Positions 19,770 through 29,783 are shown, counted from the first letter of the stretch. The stretch: DNA of 64,000 bases from Bacillus sp. HMF5848 (GCF_003944835.1 NZ_RWIV01000001.1:3258530-3322529), one strand, 5' to 3'. The notes: a model not told the origin generated them from the letters alone. Translations and numbers: made by a program.

Positions 19770-19801
19770 AAAAAGGACAACCGATTAGATAAGTTGTCCT
19801 G
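19770..19801 (-). terminator. Terminator of trmB
   Basis: Eight-bp stem AGGACAAC / GTTGTCCT (19774-19781 with 19793-19800), followed by TTTTTGAATGG on the minus strand. Confidence 0.7.
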
Positions 19802-19807
19802 AGTGAT

Positions 19808-20479
19808 TTATACTTTTGTATTAGCTACCTTTCCTCGCCTGTTTTTAAATGTTACCTCTGACCTATAAATACGTTGACCTTTAGCAGAAAACTTTTCTTC
19901 ATATTCTGTCATAATGTTGCCTTCAAAATCACTATTGTGTAAGTCTAAGCTTACGATTTTTAATATCAATCCATATGCTGAAAAACTCGTTAACGAATAT
20001 TCAAACAAGCCTTGGTTATCCGTTTTAAAATGAAGCTCACCATCTGGAACCATGATATCTTCATAAATACTTAAAAATGATTCGTACGTTAAACGGCGCT
20101 TCTCATGTCTTGATTTTGGCCAAGGGTCTGAGAAATTTAAATAGACTCGTGCTATATCACCTTTTTGGAAAAAATCACGTAAATCAACAGCATTTTTATT
20201 TAACAAACGTAAGTTTGGCAACTGTTCTTCAATAGCCTTATCAAGTGCTGATATTATAACACTTTCGTAAAGCTCTATACCAAAGTAATTAATATGAGGG
20301 TTCGACTTCGCCATTCCTACAATGAATTGACCTTTTCCAGTCCCAACTTCTATATGAATGGGATTATTATTTCCGAACACTTCATGCCATTTACCTTTAT
20401 ATTTCTCTGGTTCATGAATAACTATGTTAGAATGCTCTAATAATTTATCCTTTGCCCACGGCTTATGTCGTAATCGCAT
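19808..20479 (-). CDS. trmB: tRNA (guanine-N7-)-methyltransferase TrmB
   Basis: 223 residues. It begins [11 protein letters not shown] as in other Bacillus TrmB. The SAM site is [12 protein letters not shown], and the catalytic region is [16 protein letters not shown], the family signature. It methylates G46 of the tRNA variable loop. The frame is open to 20593, but ATG at 20479 has AAGAGGTG upstream and gives the normal length. It is single on its strand; the small gene ytzH diverges from it. Confidence 0.95.
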   Translation of the reverse strand: MRLRHKPWAKDKLLEHSNIVIHEPEKYKGKWHEVFGNNNPIHIEVGTGKGQFIVGMAKSNPHINYFGIELYESVIISALDKAIEEQLPNLRLLNKNAVDLRDFFQKGDIARVYLNFSDPWPKSRHEKRRLTYESFLSIYEDIMVPDGELHFKTDNQGLFEYSLTSFSAYGLILKIVSLDLHNSDFEGNIMTEYEEKFSAKGQRIYRSEVTFKNRRGKVANTKV

Positions 20480-20634
20480 GTAAAAACACCTCTTATATCT
20501 ATTTTCTTCAAAATCCATCAATTTGTTGCATTTTAAAAAGCCAATCGTTCTTGATCGGCTGTTTGACACGTATAAAATTAATAATAAAAACACATAGTAA
20601 TATTGATTCTATACAATTATGAGGATGTGGTCAA

Positions 20635-20913
20635 ATGCCTTTAAACAGCCAACATCAAATAAGTGTACTACGTGATATTTTGAGTGAACATGAGCTCGAC
20701 TGCTGTGGGACTGTTGCCGAATGCGAGCAGCTTGAACGTTTAATTAAATCTTTAATGGTTAACACAAGCCTCGATTCAAACTTAAAGCATGTGCTAGAGG
20801 ATATTTATAGTTATAGCCAAACAGGGCAATACTCCCAACATTTAGACGAGCATATACAAGGTCACCAACAAAATATCGGAAGTTGGATTTCACAAATTGA
20901 TCAATTTTCTTAA
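20635..20913 (+). CDS. ytzH: YtzH-like protein
   Basis: 92 residues, helical and acidic, with the conserved ELDCCGTVAECEQLERLI segment of the YtzH family and a His-rich C-terminal helix. Function unknown. It lies between trmB and ytmP, as in B. subtilis. The ribosome site is GAGGATG. Confidence 0.85.
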   Translation: MPLNSQHQISVLRDILSEHELDCCGTVAECEQLERLIKSLMVNTSLDSNLKHVLEDIYSYSQTGQYSQHLDEHIQGHQQNIGSWISQIDQFS

Positions 20914-20979
20914 AAGCAATATGTGCCCACGTGCATCTTATCTATGGCTTGCTAGTAGGCATTCTTAACTTTGTAAATC

Positions 20980-21015
20980 CTAAAAGCAGACCCTTATAAT
21001 AGAGGTCTGCTTTAA
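20980..21015. terminator. Bidirectional terminator ytzH / ytmP
   Basis: Stem AAAGCAGACC (20983-20992) with GGTCTGCTTT (21004-21013). The right arm reaches the ytmP stop codon. Confidence 0.8.
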
Positions 21016-21803
21016 TTATTTGGTACATATTTTTTTATTAAAGCAATGCAACGATCATACTCTTCTTTTTTAGCTCTATTTTTATTCCAGATTGCAGATA
21101 GCACAGTCTGGGCAATTACATACCACTTCATTCTATGTTTCATGGAGTCGTTTAATGTAAGTCCGTATGCAGCAAGCCATGTTTCCCATTTATATTCAGG
21201 AATATACCAATATAGTAGCATGCCTATATCCATGGCCGGATCAGCTATTACAGCTCCATCCCAATCAATTAAATATAGCTCGTTGTTATCAGATAATATC
21301 CAATTATTATGATTGATGTCACTATGACAAACCACATATTCCTCGGTAGTCATTTTGTTTACATGTGCATCTAAGTATTGTAATGCTCGGTGACATACGT
21401 TGCAATCTTTCATATTATAATCAAGAGTAACGCGAATATCTGACAGAAGCATTTTAGGTAGTAACGGTTTTTTTCCAAGTCTTTTAAACATGTTTAAGAG
21501 CGGCTGTGAGTGATGTATTTTTCGTAGTAAACGTGCTACGTCAACACTTTCCATTTCAACCGGTCTCAAAACCCTACCATTTAACCAATGCTGTGCCGTT
21601 ATGACGTCTCCGTTTTCTAATCGTTTTGTCCAAACAAGTTTAGGGACAATTCCTTCTGCTGATAATACAGCAATAAATGGTGAAGAATTTCTTTTCAAGA
21701 AAAGCTTTTGTTCTTCGAATGTAGCTAAATAAGCATCTCCTGTCACGCCACCTGCAGGAACTATCTCCCACTCATCACCTAAAAAATGTTCCACTTTTGT
21801 CAC
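21012..21803 (-). CDS. ytmP: YtmP, aminoglycoside-phosphotransferase-fold protein
   Basis: 263 residues. Kinase-like APH fold with the catalytic loop VCHSDINHNNWIL (Asp as base, Asn for metal) and the metal motif LIDWDGAVIADPAMDIG. The same fold includes choline and aminoglycoside kinases, so it phosphorylates a small molecule or is a YtmP-type kinase of unknown substrate. It sits between ytzH and amyX, the B. subtilis order. Resistance cannot be concluded from the fold. Confidence 0.88.
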   Translation of the reverse strand: MTKVEHFLGDEWEIVPAGGVTGDAYLATFEEQKLFLKRNSSPFIAVLSAEGIVPKLVWTKRLENGDVITAQHWLNGRVLRPVEMESVDVARLLRKIHHSQPLLNMFKRLGKKPLLPKMLLSDIRVTLDYNMKDCNVCHRALQYLDAHVNKMTTEEYVVCHSDINHNNWILSDNNELYLIDWDGAVIADPAMDIGMLLYWYIPEYKWETWLAAYGLTLNDSMKHRMKWYVIAQTVLSAIWNKNRAKKEEYDRCIALIKKYVPNN

Positions 21804-22151
21804 CTTCTATACTTTCTCCCGCAGTACTATCTTTTAACTGCTACATTCGTTAGTAGTGATAGTAGTGGATCCAGATACCCACTTACACTGTTTGCTCTAT
21901 GTAAAACAATAAGTCTGTTAAACATTACAAAAATAGCTAGTTGTTTAGAACGTATACATCAACATTACGCTGCAGATTACATTTTTCTAGGTAATCTAAG
22001 TCCTCTATTCTGATTCTCGAATAAAAAAGACAGCTATTGCCAAACAGAGGGACAATAGCCATCCTTATCTTAGATTTTACGTATTTCTCCTTTTTTCGTC
22101 AAGACAAACTCTCGTTCTTAAAGATAATTATATATTGTAATTCTTCCCAAA
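21804..22151. other. Intergenic region between amyX and ytmP
   Basis: 348 bases. It holds the amyX terminator at 22024-22062 and the ytmP promoter region. A 75-codon plus-strand frame here has no ribosome site and an untypical composition, and I do not regard it as a gene. Confidence 0.5.
22024..22062 (-). terminator. Terminator of amyX
   Basis: Stem GGCTATTG / CAATAGC with a 13-base loop, followed on the minus strand by a six-T run. Confidence 0.75.
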
Positions 22152-24299
22152 TCACTTATATAATACTATAGTTGATATACCCGGTATTTCAAATTCATTA
22201 CCTTTCACAGACATATCTTGAGCTAATGTAACTTGTTTTCCATCACAAGCAACGAACCAGTCCGAATCAGGCAATTGTAAATATTGTGAGCTAGAATCAT
22301 TATTAAACGCCACTACAATTTGCTTCCACGGCCCAAAACGTGCCACATCCTGCAAATGAAAAGCAACTACTGATTCACTGCAATCAATGAAAGTCATATG
22401 GTTGAATATTTGAGTTGCAGTTGAAAGCCTAAATGCCCCATGATATTTTCGTAGCTGAATTAACCCTTTTATAAAATCAACATCAGCATTTTGTAGTGCC
22501 CTACGTTCCCAGTCAAGCCAATTAATATGATCCGGTGATCGATAACTGTTGGCATCTCCCTGTTTTGTACGATAAAACTCCTGACCTGCGTGTATAAAAG
22601 GAATACCTTGAGACAATATCACAATGGACGTCGCTAATTGATGACGACGACGGCGAATAGCTTCATCCTCATGTTCATTACTTTTTGCTAGCTTATCCCA
22701 TAATGTGTGATTATCATGTGATTCAACATAATTAATGGAGTAAGCTGGACTTACAAATAACCGTACATCACTATTTGTTGTTGGTACACTTCCAGCGATA
22801 CACAACATCGCTTCTCTTTTTTTATTATGACTACCTAATGTAAAGCCTTTATCATGTAAATTAAATGTACTTCCTTTAATGCTATCACGAAATTTATCAT
22901 TAAAATGAGCAATTCGTGGCATTTTTGCAGTGTTGTGTATAGTCGCCTTTTCGCTACTATGCATCGGTGTATTTAAATCCCAGCCTTCTCCCAATAAAAG
23001 AATCGTCGGGTCTACCTCATCACATACTTTTCTCACTTCATTCATCGTTTGTATGTCAAGAATACCCATCAAATCAAAACGAAAGCCATCCACTTGATAT
23101 TCATTTAGCCAGTATTTAACACAATCTAAAACAAATTTTCGTACCATAAGACGTTCAGAGGCAATGTCATTTCCTACCCCAGTCCCATTAGATGGAAATC
23201 CATATTGATCATATCGAAAATAATAACCTGGCACTAATTTCTCAAAGCTTGATTCTTCTCTTTCAAAAACATGATTATACACAACATCGAGAATGACAAA
23301 TAATCCTTGCTCATGTATACTCCGGATTGCACGCTTTAACTCATAAATTCTGTTATAAGGGTCATTTGGATCGGTTGCATAGCTTCCTTCTACTGCAAAA
23401 AAATTTAATGGATTGTATCCCCAATTGTAAGCAGTGTCAGGACTTCTTTCATCAACACCTGCAAAATCATTTACTGGCAGTAACTCAATATGTGTGACAC
23501 CTAATTGCTTAATGTACTCAATACCAGTTGAAAGTCCCTTTAGATCAGTTGTATCTTTTTCTGTAAATGCTACATACTTCCCTTTATGATTTATACCACT
23601 AGCAGGATGTATTGAGAAATCTCTAACATGTAATTCATAAATAATGGCATCTGTTGTTTGCTCTAACCTTTGTCTTTTTAGTGCTGGCAATCTTGAAGCG
23701 TGAAGATCAACCACTACTCCATACTCCCCATTCATAGAAACAGCCTTTGCATAAGGGTCAACAGCCTCTCGCCAAACAAGGTTTACACAAGCTAAGTAAG
23801 TATATTGTGCGCCGTTCAAATCACCTTGTACACACGCCGTCCAGACTCCTTTTTCCCCTTGAAACATACTTATTTGTTCAAAATACTCATGATGTGGTCT
23901 TCTAATTTTTATTTTCACTGAAGATGCCGTTGGTGCCCATACTTTAAAGGTTGTGTCAGTGTGCGTATACGTTACCCCTAAATCGTTGCCATCATAATAA
24001 TATAACCTATCAAACTCTTTCGTGCGAATGACGGCACCTATTTGTAAATCAGTAAAAACCCCGTATTCATCCTCAACATCATACACTGAATCTAATTTTA
24101 TATAAAAAGGGAGCCTACATTCATATTTTACAAAAGCATGATGGTCTTCTTTTTTTACAATTGGTAAAGAAAAATTCTTATCATTCACATGTAAGGTAAA
24201 CTTATTAGATTGCCCTTCTCTATAAGTTCTCACCAAAATAATCGTCACAACATCTAGTGCATCTAGATACGCCTCAAAAGCTCTTTTAATTTTTAGCAA
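22152..24299 (-). CDS. amyX: Type I pullulanase AmyX
   Basis: 715 residues with no signal peptide, so intracellular. An N-terminal carbohydrate-binding-like region (1-105) and a CBM48-type segment (about 105-190) precede the GH13 barrel. The type I pullulanase motif YNWGYNP is at 291-297. The catalytic residues are Asp409 (GFRFD), Glu438 (GEGW) and Asp529 (ESHDN). It cleaves alpha-1,6 branch points of pullulan, glycogen or limit dextrins. Length agrees with B. subtilis AmyX (718). Transcribed alone. Confidence 0.96.
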   Translation of the reverse strand: MLKIKRAFEAYLDALDVVTIILVRTYREGQSNKFTLHVNDKNFSLPIVKKEDHHAFVKYECRLPFYIKLDSVYDVEDEYGVFTDLQIGAVIRTKEFDRLYYYDGNDLGVTYTHTDTTFKVWAPTASSVKIKIRRPHHEYFEQISMFQGEKGVWTACVQGDLNGAQYTYLACVNLVWREAVDPYAKAVSMNGEYGVVVDLHASRLPALKRQRLEQTTDAIIYELHVRDFSIHPASGINHKGKYVAFTEKDTTDLKGLSTGIEYIKQLGVTHIELLPVNDFAGVDERSPDTAYNWGYNPLNFFAVEGSYATDPNDPYNRIYELKRAIRSIHEQGLFVILDVVYNHVFEREESSFEKLVPGYYFRYDQYGFPSNGTGVGNDIASERLMVRKFVLDCVKYWLNEYQVDGFRFDLMGILDIQTMNEVRKVCDEVDPTILLLGEGWDLNTPMHSSEKATIHNTAKMPRIAHFNDKFRDSIKGSTFNLHDKGFTLGSHNKKREAMLCIAGSVPTTNSDVRLFVSPAYSINYVESHDNHTLWDKLAKSNEHEDEAIRRRRHQLATSIVILSQGIPFIHAGQEFYRTKQGDANSYRSPDHINWLDWERRALQNADVDFIKGLIQLRKYHGAFRLSTATQIFNHMTFIDCSESVVAFHLQDVARFGPWKQIVVAFNNDSSSQYLQLPDSDWFVACDGKQVTLAQDMSVKGNEFEIPGISTIVLYK

Positions 24300-24434
24300 T
24301 GATTTTATTTCTTCCCTTCAGTCGTATTTTATATGAAAATAGTATTAATTTTGATAATATTATTATTGAAAGCTTAGTGTTAGTTATTATTTAAAACAAC
24401 ACTAAATAGCTAAGAAAAGGAGAAAGACGCTAAA

Positions 24435-25487
24435 ATGTCTGATAATTGTCCCAATTGTTCTATTATATATAAGATATATGATGTTGGATATGTATTTATA
24501 GCAACTGAAACAGAAGCCATACAACAAAAACTACTTTCCATGCCTACTTTAAAAGAAAGTCAATTAATTAATTATGAAAATGAACAAATAATTACAATTT
24601 CATATGAATCTAAAAAAATGTTAAAGTCACTACTTGAACCTTTGCAAGATTTAGAGAACAGTGACAAGGACAATATAGCAATCGCTGTCAATAACGTGAG
24701 CAACGCGAGCTATCTACATTTTATAGGATATCCTTATTTTCATAATCACATACATTACGAGAAGGTTCTAGAATATATTTATCATGGAGAATTGAAGGTA
24801 GCTCTTCAACCTATCATTGATTTAGAAACAAATAAGCTGTTAGGGTATGAAAACTTATTACGAACAACGATGCCTTCAGAAATTGGCCCAAAAGAATTAT
24901 TTGAAACGGCAAGTATAACTGGTACACATTCTTATCTTGATAAGCGAGCTAGAGAGGAAGCGATTAAAGCTAGAAGTAACTTAATTCCTCCTGGAGTAAA
25001 AAGCTTTATTAATTTTTTGCCATCTACCATTTACAATCCTGATTTTTGCTTACAGCACACATTCTCCATAGTCCGAAAATATAATGTTTCACCAGAGGAT
25101 TTAATATTTGAAGTGGTTGAAACAGAAAAAGTTGAAGATGTAAAACACTTAAAAAGAATATTGAACACCTATAAAGCATCCGGCATGAAAGTTGCGCTTG
25201 ATGATGTAGGTAGTGGGTATGCAACACTTGAAATGCTTCGAGAATTACAACCTGATTATGTTAAGATTGACCGTAAATATATCTCTCATTGTGAGGCTGA
25301 TATAACAAAACAGCAGTTTCTAAAAAAAGTGGTTGAAATAGCTGAACAATTAAACATATTTGTTTTAGCTGAAGGAATAGAACGAGCTGAGGAACTACAA
25401 TATTGTAAGAATATTGGTATGCATTATGCACAAGGTTATTATATCGGAAGGCCTACGACACAAAAAAAATTAATAAGTCACCCTTAA
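24435..25487 (+). CDS. EAL-domain cyclic-di-GMP phosphodiesterase
   Basis: 350 residues. The first about 110 residues form an unrecognised domain that starts with a CPNC motif (Cys5, Cys8). The EAL domain covers about 112-345. The signature reads YENLLR (Glu139, with Asn in place of Ala). Other catalytic residues are kept: Asn193, Glu226, Asp256-Asp257 in DDVGSG, Lys277 and Glu313 in AEGIE. So it is probably active in hydrolysing c-di-GMP to pGpG. No membrane segment or GGDEF domain. The CPNC motif may bind zinc or act as a redox sensor (inference). Monocistronic, ended by the large repeat-terminator. Confidence 0.88.
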   Translation: MSDNCPNCSIIYKIYDVGYVFIATETEAIQQKLLSMPTLKESQLINYENEQIITISYESKKMLKSLLEPLQDLENSDKDNIAIAVNNVSNASYLHFIGYPYFHNHIHYEKVLEYIYHGELKVALQPIIDLETNKLLGYENLLRTTMPSEIGPKELFETASITGTHSYLDKRAREEAIKARSNLIPPGVKSFINFLPSTIYNPDFCLQHTFSIVRKYNVSPEDLIFEVVETEKVEDVKHLKRILNTYKASGMKVALDDVGSGYATLEMLRELQPDYVKIDRKYISHCEADITKQQFLKKVVEIAEQLNIFVLAEGIERAEELQYCKNIGMHYAQGYYIGRPTTQKKLISHP

Positions 25488-25514
25488 CCATTATTATCTA
25501 CAAAACACAAAATA

Positions 25515-25640
25515 AGGCTTGGACAAAACAAAGAGCCTGGCACCCAACAACGCATTATATTGAGCGGGCAAAATACATAAGCGCGTACATATAGTGTGTT
25601 CAGTAAGGTGCCAGGCTCTTATGTCCCAGCTTTTTTTTAT
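25515..25640. terminator. REP-containing bidirectional terminator
   Basis: Fourteen-bp perfect arms AAGAGCCTGGCACC (25531-25544) and GGTGCCAGGCTCTT (25607-25620), extended outward by GGCTTGGACA / TGTCCCAGC with an interruption, then eight T. The 62-base loop is without features. The core is shared with the element at 2002-2106. It ends the EAL gene and faces the convergent gene at 25647. Confidence 0.8.
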
Positions 25641-25646
25641 AGCTTT

Positions 25647-26594
25647 TTAGTTGTCCTCTTCAAAATCATCTTCTTCCACTGATTCCCACTCAATACGTTT
25701 AACAAAAGTGGTTTGACAAAATGATAGCAGTGCAGCAGCAGCTTTTAACTGAATCGATTTTAGAGGGATACGCGAAGATCTCATACCTTCAAACCAAGTT
25801 GTGTATTGGCGTTTATCAATAATGTCAATATTATAAGGCTCATGAGGAAAATCAATAAAACCTGTTCTATTTAGAATAGTTTGTTTTACTGGAAAATCAA
25901 TTTCATGCAATTCAAGAATACTCTGTACCACTTTTGCCATGCGCTGCAAGGAAATTACTGGAGAGAGCACTTTCTTTTCCGGAACACCAGATTTGCGTAA
26001 AGTCCAAAAGCGCTCTTTTCCTCCTAAAAACACACTATCATGGTCGTCTTCACATATCACAATACAATGTATGCCATATGGACTTACGAGGATTATTTCT
26101 AATTCTATAGTTGCCTGCTTTAGTTGAAAAATGGGCTTATAAAGTAGTAAATATGTGTCAGGAAATCTCTGCAAGAAATATTTCAACATCTCATCATGTA
26201 AAAATTGATTATCAACAAAAGATTTTTCTCTTAAAGTAGAGCTTGCCCATTTAATTTGAAATGACATGAGCTTGTTCAAAAACACTTGCTTTAGCTCATC
26301 TTCAGATAAAGGCGTTATACTGTTAACTTCACTTTCCTCTTCATGATCTGTTACATCTTCTTTCTTAAATACCTTCTTAACAAAGCCAAATAAAGAATAT
26401 GAATCATCCTTTAGCCAGTCTTCCCCTTCAGTTGCGCTATACTCATCCTGAAAATCATCTAATGGATTATTCTCCCATGCTGTTTTTAACCTTGTCCATT
26501 GTTGGTTTTTCAGACGAATATATTGACCTGGATAACGAAACATATCCGATTCGTATCGGGAAATATAATCCTGTAATTTAATTAATTGCCCCAA
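25647..26594 (-). CDS. YtlQ-like protein with nuclease-related fold
   Basis: 315 residues. It begins MGQLIKLQDYISRYE and has a central region (about 130-235) with hydrophobic strands and acidic residues (IELEIILVSPYGIHCIVICED), which suggests a NERD or restriction-like core. It ends in an acidic tail (EEDDFEEDN). Function unknown. The frame is open to a GTG at 26615, but TTG at 26594 lies 6 bases after GGGGGAGG and gives the usual start. It follows thpR by about 20 bases in the same operon. Confidence 0.65.
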   Translation of the reverse strand: MGQLIKLQDYISRYESDMFRYPGQYIRLKNQQWTRLKTAWENNPLDDFQDEYSATEGEDWLKDDSYSLFGFVKKVFKKEDVTDHEEESEVNSITPLSEDELKQVFLNKLMSFQIKWASSTLREKSFVDNQFLHDEMLKYFLQRFPDTYLLLYKPIFQLKQATIELEIILVSPYGIHCIVICEDDHDSVFLGGKERFWTLRKSGVPEKKVLSPVISLQRMAKVVQSILELHEIDFPVKQTILNRTGFIDFPHEPYNIDIIDKRQYTTWFEGMRSSRIPLKSIQLKAAAALLSFCQTTFVKRIEWESVEEDDFEEDN

Positions 26595-26614
26595 TTCTTC
26601 CTCCCCCTCTACCA

Positions 26615-27181
26615 CTAAGTTAAAAGCTGAAACTTGTGAATAGGGTTATACTTTGGTGTTCTATTTAAGCAAGTCTTATAAATCGCTATTTCTTTAATCT
26701 TTATTTTATAGGAAAACTCCTCGGTAAACGCGCTTGCGACCGGTGTATTTTCTCGGAACGGTTCTTCACTTAGCCACTTTCTAGCAAGTGTTATATGAGG
26801 TGAATACGGCCGTTGGTCTAGTGCGTACCCATTTTGTGTGCAAATATTATAAACCGCTTTCTGTATAGAGAAAAGTTCATCTTTTCTCTTAATGCCACAC
26901 CAAAGAACACGCGGTGACGTGACTTTACCAAATGTACTCAATCCATGTAGAGTTACTGAAAAAGCCTGCTTCTCTTGTAATAATAGATTTAAATCATGAA
27001 CAAGCTTTTGTAATTGTTCTTGTCCACTCTTTCCTAAAAATGCAAGTGTAAGATGTAAGTCTTCAGGATGCACCCACCTTTGAAAAGGTAAAGCATCCTT
27101 TAGTATGGAATAGTACCTTTCTATATGCTGCTTAAATTCTTGTGGGAGCACAGCTGCAACAAAATAATGAGTATCTGACAT
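26615..27181 (-). CDS. thpR: RNA 2',3'-cyclic phosphodiesterase ThpR
   Basis: 188 residues of the 2H phosphoesterase superfamily, with the two HXTX motifs HLTLAFLG (His43) and HITLARKW (His129). It opens 2',3'-cyclic phosphates at RNA ends; the family is also called 2'-5' RNA ligase. Known as YtlP in B. subtilis. It starts 13 bases after the upstream MFS gene stop, so an MFS-thpR-ytlQ transcript is likely. Confidence 0.93.
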   Translation of the reverse strand: MSDTHYFVAAVLPQEFKQHIERYYSILKDALPFQRWVHPEDLHLTLAFLGKSGQEQLQKLVHDLNLLLQEKQAFSVTLHGLSTFGKVTSPRVLWCGIKRKDELFSIQKAVYNICTQNGYALDQRPYSPHITLARKWLSEEPFRENTPVASAFTEEFSYKIKIKEIAIYKTCLNRTPKYNPIHKFQLLT

Positions 27182-27193
27182 GTAATCCCCTCA

Positions 27194-28363
27194 CTATATA
27201 TGTACTTGTACTTCAGCTCTTTTCTGAAGCATCATAATACTAACTAACACAAACAAACCTGCTACTGTTAAAGATGCAAATAACAAATACACGGGCATTA
27301 TCCCGTATTTATCGAGAATAACGCCGCCAATAAACGTACAGAACCAGCTTCCTAACCCATTCCCAACAGCAGTATACATGGTCACTGCTGTAACTTGAAC
27401 GGTTTTCGGAGCAGCATCACGTACAAATTGCAAAGCTGCTGGTATAAAAAGCCCTACAGAAAATCCTTGAGCGACTGTTGTTGCATAAACTAGTATGAGA
27501 GAAGGCTCTGTAAAATAAAACAACCATCTAAGTGCTGAGATTGCGGCAGCCACTAGTAAGGTCTTCTCTAAACTAAACCGCTGGATTAAATTTTTAGAGA
27601 ATTTCATAAATGGCGCTTCACTGCCAGCTGCTAGAAAAAAAGCTAATCCTATTCCTGTTAGTGTCCCGCCAATATCTTTTATAAATATACCAAAATAGAA
27701 ATTATTAGCATATATTGGCCCAAATACTAGGAAGGTTGTTGCTAAAAACAATACATATTGCGGTGTTTTTATAAGTTGAGATACTCCTTTGAAAACATTA
27801 ACGCTCACTGACTGTCTCTCGCGAGGTAAGAACCAAGCAATACTGGCGGATATAACGATAGTTATTATAAACGCATAAAAAATCATATTAGCGCCAATCA
27901 GCTCTGACAAGCGGCCTGCTACTAGTACAGCAGTGGCAAATCCTATTGCTCCCCATAAACGGATATTTCCGTAATTCCCCTTTACTCGCTGAACATAACT
28001 TAAAGCAATACTATCAGAGATAGGGACTATCGCACTCTGAAAAACAGCTAATAGAACGGCCATTATAAAGATAATCCCGTAGGCTGTTACGTTAGCATAA
28101 AAAAATCCTATAAACGCACTCATTAACATAACTGTTACTAATATTACTTGAGGCTTGCCTGTTATATCAGCTATCATACCCCAAAGTGGTTGAACTACAA
28201 TAGATATAATAGGAGTAATCGACATAACAACACCTATTTGCGTACCAGTCAGCCCTATATAGTCGTCTAGATATACTGAAAGTAATGGGAACAAAGCTCC
28301 TGTTCCAAAAAATACAAAAAAGTAAAACATGCTAAATTTCAGCTGAACATTTGTATAAGACAT
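27194..28363 (-). CDS. MFS transporter (nucleoside/HcaT-like group)
   Basis: 389 residues with 12 membrane segments by hydropathy. It shows the pattern of the MFS_1-like group related to nucleoside and phenylpropionate carriers (FYFFVFFGTGALFPLLSVY at the start, WGMIADITGKPQ in loop 2-3 and RLWGAIGF in helix 5). Substrate unknown. It begins 19 bases after pepV's stop in the same direction, so pepV-MFS-thpR-ytlQ may form one operon. A peptide-breakdown or nucleoside link would be guesswork. Confidence 0.82.
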   Translation of the reverse strand: MSYTNVQLKFSMFYFFVFFGTGALFPLLSVYLDDYIGLTGTQIGVVMSITPIISIVVQPLWGMIADITGKPQVILVTVMLMSAFIGFFYANVTAYGIIFIMAVLLAVFQSAIVPISDSIALSYVQRVKGNYGNIRLWGAIGFATAVLVAGRLSELIGANMIFYAFIITIVISASIAWFLPRERQSVSVNVFKGVSQLIKTPQYVLFLATTFLVFGPIYANNFYFGIFIKDIGGTLTGIGLAFFLAAGSEAPFMKFSKNLIQRFSLEKTLLVAAAISALRWLFYFTEPSLILVYATTVAQGFSVGLFIPAALQFVRDAAPKTVQVTAVTMYTAVGNGLGSWFCTFIGGVILDKYGIMPVYLLFASLTVAGLFVLVSIMMLQKRAEVQVHI

Positions 28364-28382
28364 GTAAATAACTCCTGCCTGT

Positions 28383-29783
28383 CTATTTTGCTAGTTCAAA
28401 CAAAGCTTGTGCGTACAACGATGTAGCTTTTAATAAATCATCAATTTCAAAATACTCATCCTTTTGATGAGCTACATCTTCCCGGCCAGGGAACAGTGGG
28501 CCAAACGCCACTCCAGCATGTAACGCTCTCGCATACGTGCCCCCTCCGATTGCCAATAAATCAGCCGCCATCCCTGTTTGTTCTGTATACACTTGCTGCA
28601 ATGTTTGTATAAGTGAATGATCCTTTTCTACATGATGAGGTGGCATAGCCGAAAAAGCAGCTAAGTGAAACGGTGTGTTTTCACTAGCTTTTGTTAACGT
28701 ATGTTTAATAAAATCTCCATCCGCTGTTACAGGATAACGAATATTCACGCCTAATAAACCACCATTTTCTGAATATGAGATTTTCCCTAAATTTACTGTT
28801 AATGGTCCAGATATATCGTCTGCATATGCAATTGCTAATTTTTCACCACGCGTATCATCAACAAAATAATCATGTATAAATGAAAAAAATGAAGCACTAG
28901 GATCGTCTAATTGCAATGTGTGTATAAATCTTGCCAGTTGTATCCCCGCATTTAGTCCATTATTCGGCTCCATGGCATGCGCAGCTTTTCCTTTTAGTGT
29001 TAAAGTTACATGACCATTTGATTGTTCAGAAGAGCCTATTAGTCCAGATTGCTGCAAAAATGCAGCAAACTCACCTACAATATTTTCAACATTTCCGCTA
29101 ATAGTTACTGTTGCAAGATCAGGCACCATATTATATCGTTGACCACTTGAAAAATGTTCAACAACTGCTAATGACTCTGATTCACAATGCTGTACCTCAA
29201 ATGAAAAATCACAGTCTATAATTCCTTTTTCGGCGTGAATAATCGGGAAATCAGCATCAGGAGCAAAACCAATAGCTGGCATTTCTTCTTTTTTAAAATA
29301 ATGATCTACACAACGCCAATTACTTTCTTCATCCGTTCCAATAATGATCCGAATACGTTTGCTAAGTGGTAGTGCTAAATCCTTTACTATTTTCAGTGCG
29401 AAATAAGCGGCCATAGTAGGTCCTTTATCGTCCATGGCACCGCGCGCATATATACGATTATTTCTGATATCCGCAGAAAAGGGTGGCGTTTCCCAACCCT
29501 CCCCAGCCGGTACAACATCTATATGACATAGAACTCCAACAATATCTTCGCCTTCTCCAAACTCTATATGACCTGCATAGCCGTCAACATTTTTTACCGT
29601 GAAGCCATCAGCCTCTGCGGTTTCCAATAACCAATTTAACGTCTTATGTATGCCGATTCCAAACGGGGCTTGCTCAGTTGCTGTCTCCTCGTCAAGAATA
29701 CTTTCGAATTGTAATAGTTTTTGTGTTTTTGTAATTAAGTCCTGTTTACGGTTCTCAACTTCTGCTTGCCAATTGATTGTCAT
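28383..29783 (-). CDS. pepV: Dipeptidase PepV (YtjP), M20 family
   Basis: 466 residues. Two-zinc M20 peptidase: GVLCHIDVVPAGEGW (His and Asp), RGAMDDKGP (bridging Asp), GTDEESNWRC (catalytic Glu-Glu), APDADFP (Asp ligand) and a late His in REDVAHQKDE. PepV cleaves unspecific dipeptides in the cytosol. A 15-base CodY-like site lies about 47-61 bases upstream. First gene of a likely four-gene unit. Confidence 0.94.
   Translation of the reverse strand: MTINWQAEVENRKQDLITKTQKLLQFESILDEETATEQAPFGIGIHKTLNWLLETAEADGFTVKNVDGYAGHIEFGEGEDIVGVLCHIDVVPAGEGWETPPFSADIRNNRIYARGAMDDKGPTMAAYFALKIVKDLALPLSKRIRIIIGTDEESNWRCVDHYFKKEEMPAIGFAPDADFPIIHAEKGIIDCDFSFEVQHCESESLAVVEHFSSGQRYNMVPDLATVTISGNVENIVGEFAAFLQQSGLIGSSEQSNGHVTLTLKGKAAHAMEPNNGLNAGIQLARFIHTLQLDDPSASFFSFIHDYFVDDTRGEKLAIAYADDISGPLTVNLGKISYSENGGLLGVNIRYPVTADGDFIKHTLTKASENTPFHLAAFSAMPPHHVEKDHSLIQTLQQVYTEQTGMAADLLAIGGGTYARALHAGVAFGPLFPGREDVAHQKDEYFEIDDLLKATSLYAQALFELAK

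Noticed and set aside
21012-21803. Aminoglycoside resistance gene
   Set aside because: The APH fold is shared by many small-molecule kinases, and the position and sequence are those of chromosomal ytmP.
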